Positions 50,766 to 60,179 of a stretch of DNA of 64,000 nt are shown piece after piece. The notes beneath the pieces are model-generated. The model had not been told where the DNA came from, did not search any database, and worked only from the letters and a program-made list of their open reading frames with translations. The position numbers and the translations under genes were made by a program. Each line of letters begins with the position of its first letter. Within the stretch, counting starts at the first letter, position 1. Location of the stretch: NCBI RefSeq assembly GCF_013128195.2, contig NZ_CP053452.2, positions 4,402,001 to 4,466,000 of the forward strand, given 5' to 3'. Source of the stretch: Frigoriglobus tundricola (GTDB lineage: Bacteria; Planctomycetota; Planctomycetia; Gemmatales; Gemmataceae).

Positions 50766-52157
50766 TTACTGCTTTACGATCTCCAGATCTTTCTCTTCGG
50801 TGACCTCGAGTTGCACCGCCCCTTGTTTGTTCGTGTTAACCTTGCCGGTCGCGCGCACGGTCTTGCCCAGGAACGTGTCCGCACCGGCCTTCTCCCATTT
50901 GCCCGTTTGCAGCTTCACCGGCACCACCACGGCGAAGTTGTCCTTCGCCCGGTAGTCCGGGTCCGAGTTCAAGTACAGGTTCGCTTTGCCGCCCACGGAC
51001 CGAACGACGAACTGAACCGTCACGGTCCCGCCGGTCTTCTTCGCCGCGTCGGCCGGGCTGAGAACACCGTCGGGCAATTTGACCGGCGGGCCGGCGCCCT
51101 TCAGTGTGCCGAGCCGCACCTTGAAGCCGCACGTGGTGTCGCCGTCCTCGTCGCGGATCTGAACCGTGAGCCGCGGATCGGCGCCGCTCCAGTCGATCGT
51201 GACGAGCCCGAAGTTGTCGCCGTAAGGCATTCCAGCAACGCGGTACGAGTTCTTCTCCGGTGCGCGCCAGGTCTTCGACGCTTGGTTGAACCCGCTGCTG
51301 GTGGCGTCGTAGAGCGGGTACCCGATGGACTTCGTATCGACGGACACGTCGGCAAGGTGCCGGTCGCCGCTGAGGATCAGCACGCCGTTGGCCCGCGTGC
51401 TGTTCAGGAGGGCGTACAGCTTCTCCCGTTCCTTGGGGAAGTTCGCCCACTTCTCGAACGGGTGTTCGTCCGCGACCACCTGAATGCTCGACACGAGCAA
51501 CCGCACTTCGGCGGGCTTCTTGAGCTGCTCCTCGAGCCACTTCCACTGCTCGTCACCGAGTACCGTCGCCCCCTCGTCGGTGTTCGGCACGTACGGCGTG
51601 ACGCGGGTTTTGGGATCGGCCGCGCCCCTCTTCAGCGGGCTGCGGAAGTACCGCGTGTCGAGCAGGATGACCTGAACGCGCTTGCCGACCGGGCCGAACA
51701 CGCGGGCGTGGTACACGCCCTTTTGTTGGCGCCGCGGGTCGTCCGGGGGCGTGCCGAAGAAGTCGTGGAACTCCTTCTGGGCGCCGTCCTTGTGTTCCCA
51801 CTCGGCGCCGGCGTCGTTCTTGCCGTAGTCGTGGTCGTCCCAGGTCGCGAGGACCTGCCCGCTGGCGGCCTTGAGTTTGATGAACCCCGGCACCTTCGCC
51901 ATCAGTTGGTACTTCTCGCGGATCACGTCGGGCGTGACTTTGCGTGCCCGGTCGAGGTCGGCGTAGATGTTGTCGCCCGTGAGTAACAGGAGGTCGGGCC
52001 GGGTCGCGGCCATCGCGTCGAATATCGGCACCGGCTTGGCCTGATCGACGCACGAGCCGAACGCGATCTTGGTGACGAGTTTCGGGTCGTCGCCGCGTGC
52101 GGGAGCGAGCGTCAGTGCGACCGCGAGTACCGAGCCGGCGAGAAAACGGGAGCGCAT
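50766..52157 (-). CDS. PhoD-like secreted metallophosphatase
   Basis: 463 residues from the ATG at 52157 (AGGA nearby). Signal peptide (FLAGSVLAVALTLAPARG), then the metallophosphatase motifs KIAFGSCVDQAKPVPIFD, LLLLTGDNIYAD, ATWDDHDYGKND and LILSGDRHLADV. Members hydrolyse phosphomono- or diesters in the periplasm using metal ions. The C-terminal about 110 residues form an extra domain (VQFVVRSVGGKANLYLNSD) resembling an OB-fold-like add-on seen in planctomycete enzymes. Confidence 0.88.
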   Translation of the reverse strand: MRSRFLAGSVLAVALTLAPARGDDPKLVTKIAFGSCVDQAKPVPIFDAMAATRPDLLLLTGDNIYADLDRARKVTPDVIREKYQLMAKVPGFIKLKAASGQVLATWDDHDYGKNDAGAEWEHKDGAQKEFHDFFGTPPDDPRRQQKGVYHARVFGPVGKRVQVILLDTRYFRSPLKRGAADPKTRVTPYVPNTDEGATVLGDEQWKWLEEQLKKPAEVRLLVSSIQVVADEHPFEKWANFPKEREKLYALLNSTRANGVLILSGDRHLADVSVDTKSIGYPLYDATSSGFNQASKTWRAPEKNSYRVAGMPYGDNFGLVTIDWSGADPRLTVQIRDEDGDTTCGFKVRLGTLKGAGPPVKLPDGVLSPADAAKKTGGTVTVQFVVRSVGGKANLYLNSDPDYRAKDNFAVVVPVKLQTGKWEKAGADTFLGKTVRATGKVNTNKQGAVQLEVTEEKDLEIVKQ

Positions 52158-52308
52158 GGCCGATCCTGGGTGAAATGCGACGGGCGGCACAGCGGTCATT
52201 CAACAACACCCGCGCCGACCGGCAACCACAATCGCTGCGGCGAACGCGCTGTGGACGAGCGGCCGTGGTACAATTGACCCGTCGCGATTCGCGCCCCGAG
52301 GGCCAGCC

Positions 52309-53553
52309 ATGCGCCCCTATCGTGCCGCCGCCCTCGCCCTGGTCGCCGGCCTCCTGTTGCCGTCGGTCGGTTTCGCGTGTCTGTGGGACTACGACACGAT
52401 CAAGATGGAGCGGACCCGCTTTCCGGGCACGCTCGAACTGATCACGGGGAAGTTCCTGCGGCACTCGCCCGAGTTCTATCAGTGGCGGATCGCGAACCGC
52501 CTCTCGCGGCTCGAAGCCGATCCGACCAACGCGGCGCTACTGGACGACCTCGCGGCGGCCTATGACAAGACCGGCCAGCACGACAAGGCCATCGAAACGG
52601 CCCAGAAGACGGAGCGCCTGTACCCCGGGCGGTACGAAACGGCGGCGAACCTCGGCACGTTCTACTTCCACGCCGGCAAGCTCGAAGAGGGGCTCCCGCA
52701 CATCGGCCGCGCGCTCGCGATCAACCCCGACGCGCACTTCGGCCGCGAGAAGTACCAGAAGTTGCTCGTGGAGTACGTCATCCAGCAGCGCAAGGGCGGG
52801 CCGCTGAAGTTGCCACTGGCCGACATCAAGCTGTACGACGGTGTGCCAACGGACACGATTGGCGCGCACGACCACACCACGTCGAACACCTTTGCCGCTT
52901 TCCTCCGCCCCAAGGATTCGGTCGAGCCGGTGGCGCGGGCCGAGATCGAGGCCGCGGTGAAGGGCATTACCGGCATGATGAAGTTCGGCAAGCACGACGC
53001 GCCGGTGCTGCTCGAGGCCCTCGGCGTGCTCCTGGTACACCGGGAGTACGACAACGAGCACGATGCGAAGCAGCTCGCCACGCGGGCGTTTTTAAAGGCG
53101 TCGTACGAGGTGCCGGAAGGCCCGGCGCGCGTGCTGTACCGCCGGATGGCGGCCCGCGCGCTGTCCATGCAGACGTCGGGGCAAAACTCAAACGAAATGT
53201 CATTAGAGCAAGTCGAAGCCGATTTTCGGAAGGAACTGGACGAGGGCCGCGCGTGGTACGCCGATTTGCGCGAGCGCGAGTTGTCGTGGATTCGCGACGG
53301 CAAAGACCCCGAAGCCGAGTTCGACCGGCTCTACGAAGCGGAACCGGAAGTGAGCGGCATGGACGTTAGCGACCCGCTGACGCCGCCCGATCGGCTCCGC
53401 CTTTTTCTCACCGCGGCGGCCGCTGTGGCCGCCTGTTCCCTCGTCGCGGGTCTCATCGGCATCGGCTTCATCATTCGACACGTGCGGCGGAACGGATCGG
53501 CCCGGACACGGCCGGTCCGCGATGGCGCGACGGGGCGTGCGGAACCGGTGTGA
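52309..53553 (+). CDS. TPR protein with signal peptide and C-terminal membrane helix
   Basis: 414 residues. N-terminal signal (ALALVAGLLLPSVGFAC; a Cys at the end could be lipidated), TPR units (ALLDDLAAAYDKTGQHDKAI, YETAANLGTFYFHAGKLEEG), a long helical region and a C-terminal helix (LTAAAAVAACSLVAGLIGIGF). Periplasm-facing scaffold anchored at its C-terminus. Divergent from the PhoD gene; TACAAT at about 52268 may be the -10 box. Confidence 0.75.
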   Translation: MRPYRAAALALVAGLLLPSVGFACLWDYDTIKMERTRFPGTLELITGKFLRHSPEFYQWRIANRLSRLEADPTNAALLDDLAAAYDKTGQHDKAIETAQKTERLYPGRYETAANLGTFYFHAGKLEEGLPHIGRALAINPDAHFGREKYQKLLVEYVIQQRKGGPLKLPLADIKLYDGVPTDTIGAHDHTTSNTFAAFLRPKDSVEPVARAEIEAAVKGITGMMKFGKHDAPVLLEALGVLLVHREYDNEHDAKQLATRAFLKASYEVPEGPARVLYRRMAARALSMQTSGQNSNEMSLEQVEADFRKELDEGRAWYADLRERELSWIRDGKDPEAEFDRLYEAEPEVSGMDVSDPLTPPDRLRLFLTAAAAVAACSLVAGLIGIGFIIRHVRRNGSARTRPVRDGATGRAEPV

Positions 53554-53620
53554 CGCCCATGCGGCGGTGGCCCGATCCGGCTGCTTCTCCGCGCCCGCTC
53601 GTCGTGGTACCATCAGGTAC

Positions 53621-54859
53621 ATGAGCGACCGCCTCGCGTTCCTGCGCGCGATCCGCGCCAGCCCCGACGACGACACCGCCCGGCTCGCGTTCGCCGACTG
53701 GCTCGACGAGCACGACGACCCGCTCGGCGCGTTCGTCCGCGTGCAGGTCGAACTCGAACCCATCCGCTACCGCATCGACAACCCCCGAGCCGTTGAACTG
53801 CACCGGCGCGAAGACGAGCTGCTCCGCCACCACGGCGACGACTGGATCGGCACTAACGAGTTGCTCACGCACCCGTCGGACTTCGGTCCGGTGTTCCGCC
53901 GCGGGCTGCCTGATTATGCGTGCCTGTCGCTCGACACCTTCCTGACCAACGGCGAGGCGCTCTTCGCCGCGCACCCGACGCTCCGCGAAGTCGCACTCTA
54001 CGGCATCGCCAACCGCTGTTCCGAACTCACCCTGTCCCCGTTGCTCGCGAAGCTCGACACGCTGGAAATCGCCGACTGGCCGACCGAAGACGACGCGATC
54101 TCGCTCTCCGTGTCGCCGCACCTGGACCGCATTTCGCGCTTCAAGTTGTGGCTCGGTGGCGAACCGCACTTCCTGCGCGAACTCGTAAAGCAGGCCAACA
54201 CCCGTTGGCCGCAAGAGATCGAGTTGGTGCAGGTGTACGGCGGTTTCGGGTGCTTCACGTCCCATGAGGCCGAAAGGGCGCGCGAACAGAACAACGAGGC
54301 CGACTCCTTCGCCCGTGAAGCTAATAAAACGCGCAGGCGCAAACTGGTTCGGGTGGCGCGCCCGTTCGAGCAGTTGTTTCCGCTCAACGGCAAGTTGAAC
54401 GGAACACTGTGTGCCGGCCGACTTCCAAATGGGAACCGGGTACTCGCGTCTGGGAGCGTTCACCACTGGTTCCTTACAACGTTCACGCAAGAGGGATACT
54501 GCCTGAACACGGTTTCCCGGTTAAACGGCGTTCGCTATCTCGGCGTCCGTGCCGGGACGCCGGAATTTTGGTTGGAGCTCGAAGCCTCGTTCCACGAGTG
54601 GGTGAGCGAAGAGTTGCAACTGCAACCCGACCTCATTTGGGTTCGCGAGTTCGACTCGTCGGATGTGCGAGTGGCGTTGTGGTCGTATCCCCTTGGTGCG
54701 CAACTCGAAAATTCGGGTACGCGCCGCGAGAACGAAACCGAATTCGACTGGCGGAGCCGAGGCGGTAACGCGCGTGGCTGGCTCGAACGCCGGAACTTCG
54801 TCATCCAAAACGGCCCGGAACACCACGCCGACTGGCGCGGGCACATCCATTCATCTTGA
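53621..54859 (+). CDS. TIGR02996 domain protein, stand-alone
   Basis: 412 residues from the ATG at 53621. N-terminus MSDRLAFLRAIRASPDDDTA and FADWLDEHDDPLGAFVRVQ is the TIGR02996 domain. The rest has only weak leucine-rich character and is not obviously LRR; it contains WLERRNFVIQNGPEHH near the end. Unlike the four cluster members it lacks the C-terminal YLxxGDxE tail. Function unknown. Confidence 0.72.
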   Translation: MSDRLAFLRAIRASPDDDTARLAFADWLDEHDDPLGAFVRVQVELEPIRYRIDNPRAVELHRREDELLRHHGDDWIGTNELLTHPSDFGPVFRRGLPDYACLSLDTFLTNGEALFAAHPTLREVALYGIANRCSELTLSPLLAKLDTLEIADWPTEDDAISLSVSPHLDRISRFKLWLGGEPHFLRELVKQANTRWPQEIELVQVYGGFGCFTSHEAERAREQNNEADSFAREANKTRRRKLVRVARPFEQLFPLNGKLNGTLCAGRLPNGNRVLASGSVHHWFLTTFTQEGYCLNTVSRLNGVRYLGVRAGTPEFWLELEASFHEWVSEELQLQPDLIWVREFDSSDVRVALWSYPLGAQLENSGTRRENETEFDWRSRGGNARGWLERRNFVIQNGPEHHADWRGHIHSS

Positions 54860-55018
54860 GCGCGAACGCGCCGCGGGTCTTCGTTACTTCACCACTTCGC
54901 GCGCCCGGCTCCCGTCGGCTACAATGCGCAGCAGCACCTCGACAGGCGCCGTTGAGCCGGCCGGGCCGCTCCTCCACGCACGGCTACGGAACCGGTGCCC
55001 ACACGGAGACCCTCCCTC

Positions 55019-55708
55019 ATGCCCAGTCCGTTTCCGGGAATGGACCCCTACCTCGAAAACGCCAAGCTGTGGCCGGCGTTCCAGCACCAGCTGCTCGCGT
55101 GCCTGTACCAGATCCTCCTCCCCGGACTCGTGGACCGGTACCGCGCCCGGGTCGGGACCCGCGCCTACGTGTCCGAGACGCCGCTGTTCACGTCCATCAT
55201 CCGCGAGCAGTACACCGAGGAGTTCATCGAGATCCGCAACCGCACCGACGGCAAACTGGTCACGCTGCTGGAAGTGGTCAGCCCCGCCAACAAGACCACG
55301 CCCGCCGGGCGCCAGGCGTACCTCGACGCCCGCCAACAGGCCGTCCACCAGCGGGCCGGGATCGTCGAGATCGACCTCGTCATGCAGGGCAAGCCCACCC
55401 TCACCTACTCCCGCGACGGGCTGCCGGAGTACGACTACGCGGTCACCGTGACGCGGTCGAACGCCCCCGACCGCTACGAGATCTACACCGCCACGCTCCA
55501 GAAGCGGCTGCCCAAGTTCAAGCTCCCGCTCGCCGCCGACGACCGCGACGCCCTCCTCGACCTCCAGGCCGCGTTCGTCCGCGCGTACGACCTCGGCACC
55601 TTCGGCACCCAGATCAACTACAAGGGGCCGCCGCCGCCCGACGTGCCGTTCACCGCGGAATACAAGACCTGGGCCGACGAGTTGCTGAAGCAGATGAAAC
55701 TCCGCTAA
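55019..55708 (+). CDS. DUF4058 family protein
   Basis: 229 residues. Starts MPSPFPGMDPYLENAKLWP, the diagnostic opening of DUF4058, followed by IEIRNRTDGKLVTLLEVVSP and NKTTPAGRQAYLDARQQAV; the E-K/E-x-V arrangement recalls PD-(D/E)XK nuclease-like folds, though this is only a resemblance. GGAG precedes the ATG. Often multi-copy in planctomycetes and cyanobacteria; function unknown. Confidence 0.82.
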   Translation: MPSPFPGMDPYLENAKLWPAFQHQLLACLYQILLPGLVDRYRARVGTRAYVSETPLFTSIIREQYTEEFIEIRNRTDGKLVTLLEVVSPANKTTPAGRQAYLDARQQAVHQRAGIVEIDLVMQGKPTLTYSRDGLPEYDYAVTVTRSNAPDRYEIYTATLQKRLPKFKLPLAADDRDALLDLQAAFVRAYDLGTFGTQINYKGPPPPDVPFTAEYKTWADELLKQMKLR

Positions 55709-56057
55709 TGCGCCGGACTTTGATTGTGATGTTGTGCGCTTGTGAATTTTTCAGGTGCGCACTGAACACGCGGACAAAGTTTCCCTAAACAAACAAACGC
55801 TCGACTGCCGGTGAACCGATCAGGCAGGGCGCGATATTTGCGACGTTTGGTAAAAGTGTGTCGGTGCTACTGTACCGAGAGGCGGCTTTCTGCTGGTCGT
55901 TTGTGTTATCCGGGCAAATTCCGGATAAGATCCTGCGATAACTGACTCTCGTAAGGCCTTCGTCCGCCGCTCCCCCTGGCGAGGGCGAGCGCGAGAGTAA
56001 GAACGGACTTCTGTTGCGCGACGGACCGCCATCCGGCCTACACGGAATCGGTGAGCC
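55709..56057. other. Intergenic region with a small hairpin
   Basis: 349 bases without a gene, lower in GC. TTATCCGG (55906-55913) pairs perfectly with CCGGATAA (55921-55928) across a 7-base loop; it may be an operator or hairpin in the kinase promoter region. A fragment like the CCCTGGCGAGGG repeat lies near 55970. Confidence 0.4.
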
Positions 56058-57055
56058 GTGGGTACTTCTGCCCTCCGCCATTTGCCATTGGACATCCCTT
56101 GCATCCCGCCGTCTGGGGCCGCACCGCTCCTGCTCCGCCGCCTGCTGGCGACCGGGATCGTGTCGGCGGAAGACTTTGACGCCCTGGCCGACCGGGCGCC
56201 CGTGGACCGCGCGCCGACCGACGACGCGGTGATCGAGGCCCTGGGGGCCGCCCGGCTGTTGACCGGCTTCCAGGCGGAACGGGTGCGGGCCGGCCGGCTG
56301 CACGGGCTCGTGCTCGGCAACTACCGGCTCCTCGACCGGATCGGCGTCGGGGGGATGGGCGTGGTGTACCGCGCCGAGCACCGGCAGTTGCGCACCCCGG
56401 TCGCGGTGAAGGCGCTGCCCCCGGCCCCCGATCAGAACCCGCGGACCCTGGCCCGGTTCTTCCTCGAGGCGCGGGCCGTCGGGCGGCTCAAGCACCCGAA
56501 CATCGTCGCCGCGATCGACGCGGGCGAGGAGCCGGCCCGCGACATCGACTGTCCGGCCATCCCGTACTTCGTGATGGAGCTGATCCCGGGCACCGACCTG
56601 GAGCAGACCGCGGCGGTCGCCCCGCTGGCCGTCGGGTTCGCGTGCCACATCGCCCACCAGATCGCGGACGCGCTGATCGAGGCGCACCGGCTCGGCCTGA
56701 TCCACCGCGACCTGAAGCCGTCGAACGTGCTGGTCACGCCGGACGGGCAGGCCAAGTTGCTCGACTTCGGGCTGGCCCGGTTGCCGGGCGAGGAGCGCCT
56801 GACCCGCACCGGGGCGCAGCTCGGCACGATCGGGTACATGGCCCCCGAGCAGTCCCGCAACGCGCACACGGCGGACGCCCGGGCGGACATTTTCGGGCTC
56901 GGCGCCACGCTGTTTTACGCGCTCACCGGGCAGGCCCCGTTCGCGGACCTGCTGGCCGCGTTCGGCCCGCCGCCGTCGGCCCGCGCCCTGCGGCCCGAGG
57001 TGCCCGCCGGCCTGGACGCGGTGCTCAGCCGCATGATGACCGCCGACCCCGCCCC
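56058..57055 (+). CDS. Ser/Thr protein kinase, N-terminal part of a broken fusion
   Basis: About 333 residues in this frame. An N-terminal region (LLLRRLLATGIVSAEDFDAL, LTGFQAERV) typical of planctomycete kinases, then a Hanks kinase domain from about 87: IGVGGMGVVYRAEH, VAVKAL, HRDLKPSNVLV, LLDFGLARL, GTIGYMAPEQ. The domain's last helix, which should read DPAQRYATADAV, is shifted by one extra C in the run 57052-57055; the frame then stays open as nonsense to 58391. GTG start. The restored protein would run on into a receiver and HD-GYP domain. Confidence 0.82.
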
Positions 57056-57081
57056 AGCGCTACGCCACCGCCGACGCCGTC

Positions 57082-58302
57082 ATGCGGGCGCTGCTGCCGT
57101 TCCTGCCGCACTCGGTCCTCCCCCGCCCGTGCCCCCCGCGCCCCGTCGCGACCGGGCGCCCCGGGTCCTCCGCGGACCCCGGTTCGCACCCCACGGCGCA
57201 CACCGCCCCGTCCCGGGTGCTGATCGTGGACGACCAGCCGGACATCCGCCGGCTGTGCCGGATCGCGCTCGGCGCGGAGGGGCTGCTGTGCGACGAGGCC
57301 GGCGACGGGCCGGACGCGGTGGCGCTGGCCGCCGGGCGCCCGTACGACCTCGTCCTGCTCGACGTGGACCTGCCGGGCTACAGCGGCGAGGAGGTGCTCC
57401 GCCGGCTCCGCCAGCACCCGCCCACGCGGCACCTGAAGGTGATCATGTTCTCCGGCGCCGCCAGCGGGGACGACCTCTCCCGCATCATGCTCGCCGGGGC
57501 CGACGACTTCGTCACCAAGCCGTTCAGCGTGGTGCAGCTCCGCGCCCGGGTGAAGACCGCGCTGCGGCTGAAGGACGCCCAGGACCGGTCCGACGTGCTC
57601 AACCGCGAGCTGCTCACGGTGAACGCGGAACTGGAGCAGTCGCTCGAGGCCCGGGACGGGGAGCTGATCCACGCCCGCAACGGGCTGGTGCTGGCGCTGG
57701 CGAAGATCGTGGAGCACCGCTCGACCGAGACCGGCAAGCACCTGCTCCGGCTCCAGCGGTACGTGCGGGTGCTGGCGGAGGAGACGGCGGCGCTGCCGGC
57801 CTTCGCCCCGGTGCTGGACGCCCACCTGATCCGCGCCCTCGAGGACGCCGCCCCGCTCCACGACATCGGCAAGGCGGCGCTGCCCGACTACATCCTGAAC
57901 AAGCCCGGCCCGCTCGACCCCGGCGAGCGGCTGCTCATGGAGGCGCACACCACCATCGGCGCGGACACGCTCCACGAGGTGTGCCGGCAGCACCCGTTCG
58001 CCACCGCCTTCTTGCGCGTCGCCACGGACATCGCCCGGAGCCACCACGAGCGCTGGGACGGCACCGGCTACCCCGACCGCCTCGCCGGCGGCGACATCCC
58101 GCTGGTCGCCCGGCTGGTCGCGATCACCGACGTGTACGACGCCCTCCGGAGCCGCCGCGTGTACAAGCCGGGGCTGTCGCACCACACCGCCGTGCTGACC
58201 ATGACCGAGGGCTCGCCCGGCCACTTCGACCCGGCGCTGTTGGAAGTGTTCCGCCGCATCGCCCCGCAGTTCGACCGCATCTTCCGCGACCACGGCGAGT
58301 GA
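57082..58302 (+). CDS. Receiver-HD-GYP protein, C-terminal part of the same fusion
   Basis: 406 residues from the in-frame ATG at 57082, which itself lies inside the kinase tail (AVMRALLPFL). Receiver: SRVLIVDDQPDIRRLCRIA, DLVLLDVDLPGYSG, VTKPFSVVQL. HD-GYP: LHDIGKAALPDYIL, the HHERWDGTGYPDRLAGGDIP signature and ITDVYDALRSRR, with the residues expected for a c-di-GMP phosphodiesterase. May be expressed separately if the frameshift is real, although no ribosome site is clear. Confidence 0.82.
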   Translation: MRALLPFLPHSVLPRPCPPRPVATGRPGSSADPGSHPTAHTAPSRVLIVDDQPDIRRLCRIALGAEGLLCDEAGDGPDAVALAAGRPYDLVLLDVDLPGYSGEEVLRRLRQHPPTRHLKVIMFSGAASGDDLSRIMLAGADDFVTKPFSVVQLRARVKTALRLKDAQDRSDVLNRELLTVNAELEQSLEARDGELIHARNGLVLALAKIVEHRSTETGKHLLRLQRYVRVLAEETAALPAFAPVLDAHLIRALEDAAPLHDIGKAALPDYILNKPGPLDPGERLLMEAHTTIGADTLHEVCRQHPFATAFLRVATDIARSHHERWDGTGYPDRLAGGDIPLVARLVAITDVYDALRSRRVYKPGLSHHTAVLTMTEGSPGHFDPALLEVFRRIAPQFDRIFRDHGE

Positions 58303-58411
58303 GCGCCGAATTGATTCATCCGAACTTCATACGTCTCGACACGGTTTTTACTTACCGTTGGAGTAAGATCGCACCTGCGCGTTTCGCTTGAACACGCCAG
58401 AGGATCGTTGG

Positions 58412-59467
58412 ATGACCGCACGCCCCCGCGCCCGTAAAGCATTCACCCTGATCGAACTCCTTGTCGTTATTGCCATTATCGCGATCCTGATTGGCCTGCT
58501 GCTGCCCGCGGTCCAGAAGGTGCGCGAGGCCGCCGCCCGCATGAGCTGCTCCAACAACCTGAAGCAGCTCGGCCTCGCGGCGCTGAACTACGAGAGCAGC
58601 CACGGCACGCTCCCCCCCAGCGAGATCGTCAACCTCGGCAGCGCGCCCGGCCAACCCGGCCAGCCCGGCTACCCGTACCCCGGCATCATCCACTCGTGGG
58701 CGATCAGCCTGCTGCCGTACATCGAACAGAACAACCTGGCGCAATTGTACGACCTGAACTACCCGTTCTTTTCGTCCCCGTCGATCGTTCCCGGCACGCC
58801 CGACAACCAGTCGGTCATCAAGACGCCGGTGAAGACGTTCCTTTGTCCCTCCACGCCCCGCGGGGCGAACGTGCTGAACACCCGGTCCTACTCGTTCGGC
58901 CCGCTGAAGTTCCCGTTCCAGGCGGCCCCGTCGGACTACGCCACCAACAGCTCGATCAACCAGGACGCGATCACCTTCATGGGCTACCCGGCCGGGACCA
59001 GCCAGACCCAGACGTGGAGCGCGATGCGGCCACAGTTGCGCGGGGCCGGCCTGTCGCTCGTGCAGTACCAGCCGATGGAACCGTACACGATCGTCGCGGT
59101 CACCGACGGGACGTCGAACACCATCCTGATCGCCGAAGACGCGGGCCGCCCGGACCGGTGGATCGCCGGCAAGCTCGTGGGGGCCGGCGCCCAGAACGAC
59201 GGCGGCTGGGGCGACCCGGACTCGGACTACGGCCTCGACGGCGTCACGGTCACCGGCACGACGACCTCGTCCCCCGGCAACTGCGTCATCAACTGCGACA
59301 ACGACAACGAGACGTACGCCTTCCACACCGGCGGGGCGAACCACGTGTTCACCGACGGCAGCGTGCGGTTCGTGAAGGCGTCGATCAGCCCGCAGACCTA
59401 CGCCGCCCTCATCACCGCCCAGGGCGGCTCGCTGACGGCGGCCGAAATCAGCCCGGGTACCGACTGA
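58412..59467 (+). CDS. DUF1559 prepilin-like protein
   Basis: 351 residues. Start at 58412 because AGAGGA lies six bases upstream. Class III prepilin signal KAFTLIELLVVIAIIAIL, then LLLPAVQKVREAAARMSCSN and a beta-rich domain ending in HTGGANHVFTDGSVRF, an exact H-X9-DG motif. Planctomycetes encode dozens of these pseudopilin-like proteins, processed by the type IV prepilin peptidase. The lipoprotein gene 136 bases downstream is a usual partner. Confidence 0.9.
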   Translation: MTARPRARKAFTLIELLVVIAIIAILIGLLLPAVQKVREAAARMSCSNNLKQLGLAALNYESSHGTLPPSEIVNLGSAPGQPGQPGYPYPGIIHSWAISLLPYIEQNNLAQLYDLNYPFFSSPSIVPGTPDNQSVIKTPVKTFLCPSTPRGANVLNTRSYSFGPLKFPFQAAPSDYATNSSINQDAITFMGYPAGTSQTQTWSAMRPQLRGAGLSLVQYQPMEPYTIVAVTDGTSNTILIAEDAGRPDRWIAGKLVGAGAQNDGGWGDPDSDYGLDGVTVTGTTTSSPGNCVINCDNDNETYAFHTGGANHVFTDGSVRFVKASISPQTYAALITAQGGSLTAAEISPGTD

Positions 59468-59603
59468 TCCGCGGTCGTGTTGATCGGCGCTGGTGCCGGT
59501 ACCGCCCGCCCTGTGGTAGCCGGTCCCTCCGCGGGCCGTGTCGGCCGGCCGCCGAACGCACCCGCACGATTCCGTATGACCACACCCCCGTCCGGTGCGA
59601 TTC

Positions 59604-60062
59604 ATGATTGCTCGGTGCCTGTGCCTCGTTGCCGGTTTCGCCGCCCTCGCGCTCTCGGGGTGTGAGGCCGGCGGCAAGCCCGCCGCCGTTGCGGCCGGCG
59701 GGACGGTGACGTTCAACAAGACCACCCCGCCGGTCGGGGCGCTGGTGGTGTTCCACCCGACCGATGCGACCGCCGAAAAGCGGATCGGCGGGAAGCCGTT
59801 CGGGAAGGTCAAAGACGACGGCACGTTCGTGCTGACCACCTACGCCGAGGGGGACGGCGCGCCGCCGGGGGAGTACGGCGTCACCATCGACTGGCGCCCG
59901 TCCACCAGGGGCACCAAGGACGCCAAATTCTCGATCGGCGACGCGGGCGCCTCGGCCGGGCCGTCGAAGCTGAACGCGAAGTACGGCAACCCGCAGCAGC
60001 CGGTGCTGAAAGCGACCGTGACCGCCAGCGGCCCGAACCAGTTCGCGTTCGACGTCGATTAG
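59604..60062 (+). CDS. Lipoprotein, partner of the DUF1559 gene
   Basis: 152 residues. Lipobox ALSGC at about residue 20 after a short hydrophobic signal. A beta-sandwich-like domain, GGTVTFNKTTPPVGALVVF, followed by FVLTTYAEGDGAPPGEYGVT, resembles carboxypeptidase-regulatory or transthyretin-like folds. Found downstream of DUF1559 genes in related genomes as far as I recall. Start at 59604 rather than the GTG at 59595. Confidence 0.75.
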   Translation: MIARCLCLVAGFAALALSGCEAGGKPAAVAAGGTVTFNKTTPPVGALVVFHPTDATAEKRIGGKPFGKVKDDGTFVLTTYAEGDGAPPGEYGVTIDWRPSTRGTKDAKFSIGDAGASAGPSKLNAKYGNPQQPVLKATVTASGPNQFAFDVD

Positions 60063-60179
60063 CCCCGATCGCAACCGATCGGCGTTGCACCTCGGGCCGC
60101 TCAACGTAAGATGGAACGATCGCGTGCGCACGCGACCCGTTCCCCCGACACACCCGCTCTGCGGGAAAAGGCTCCTTTG

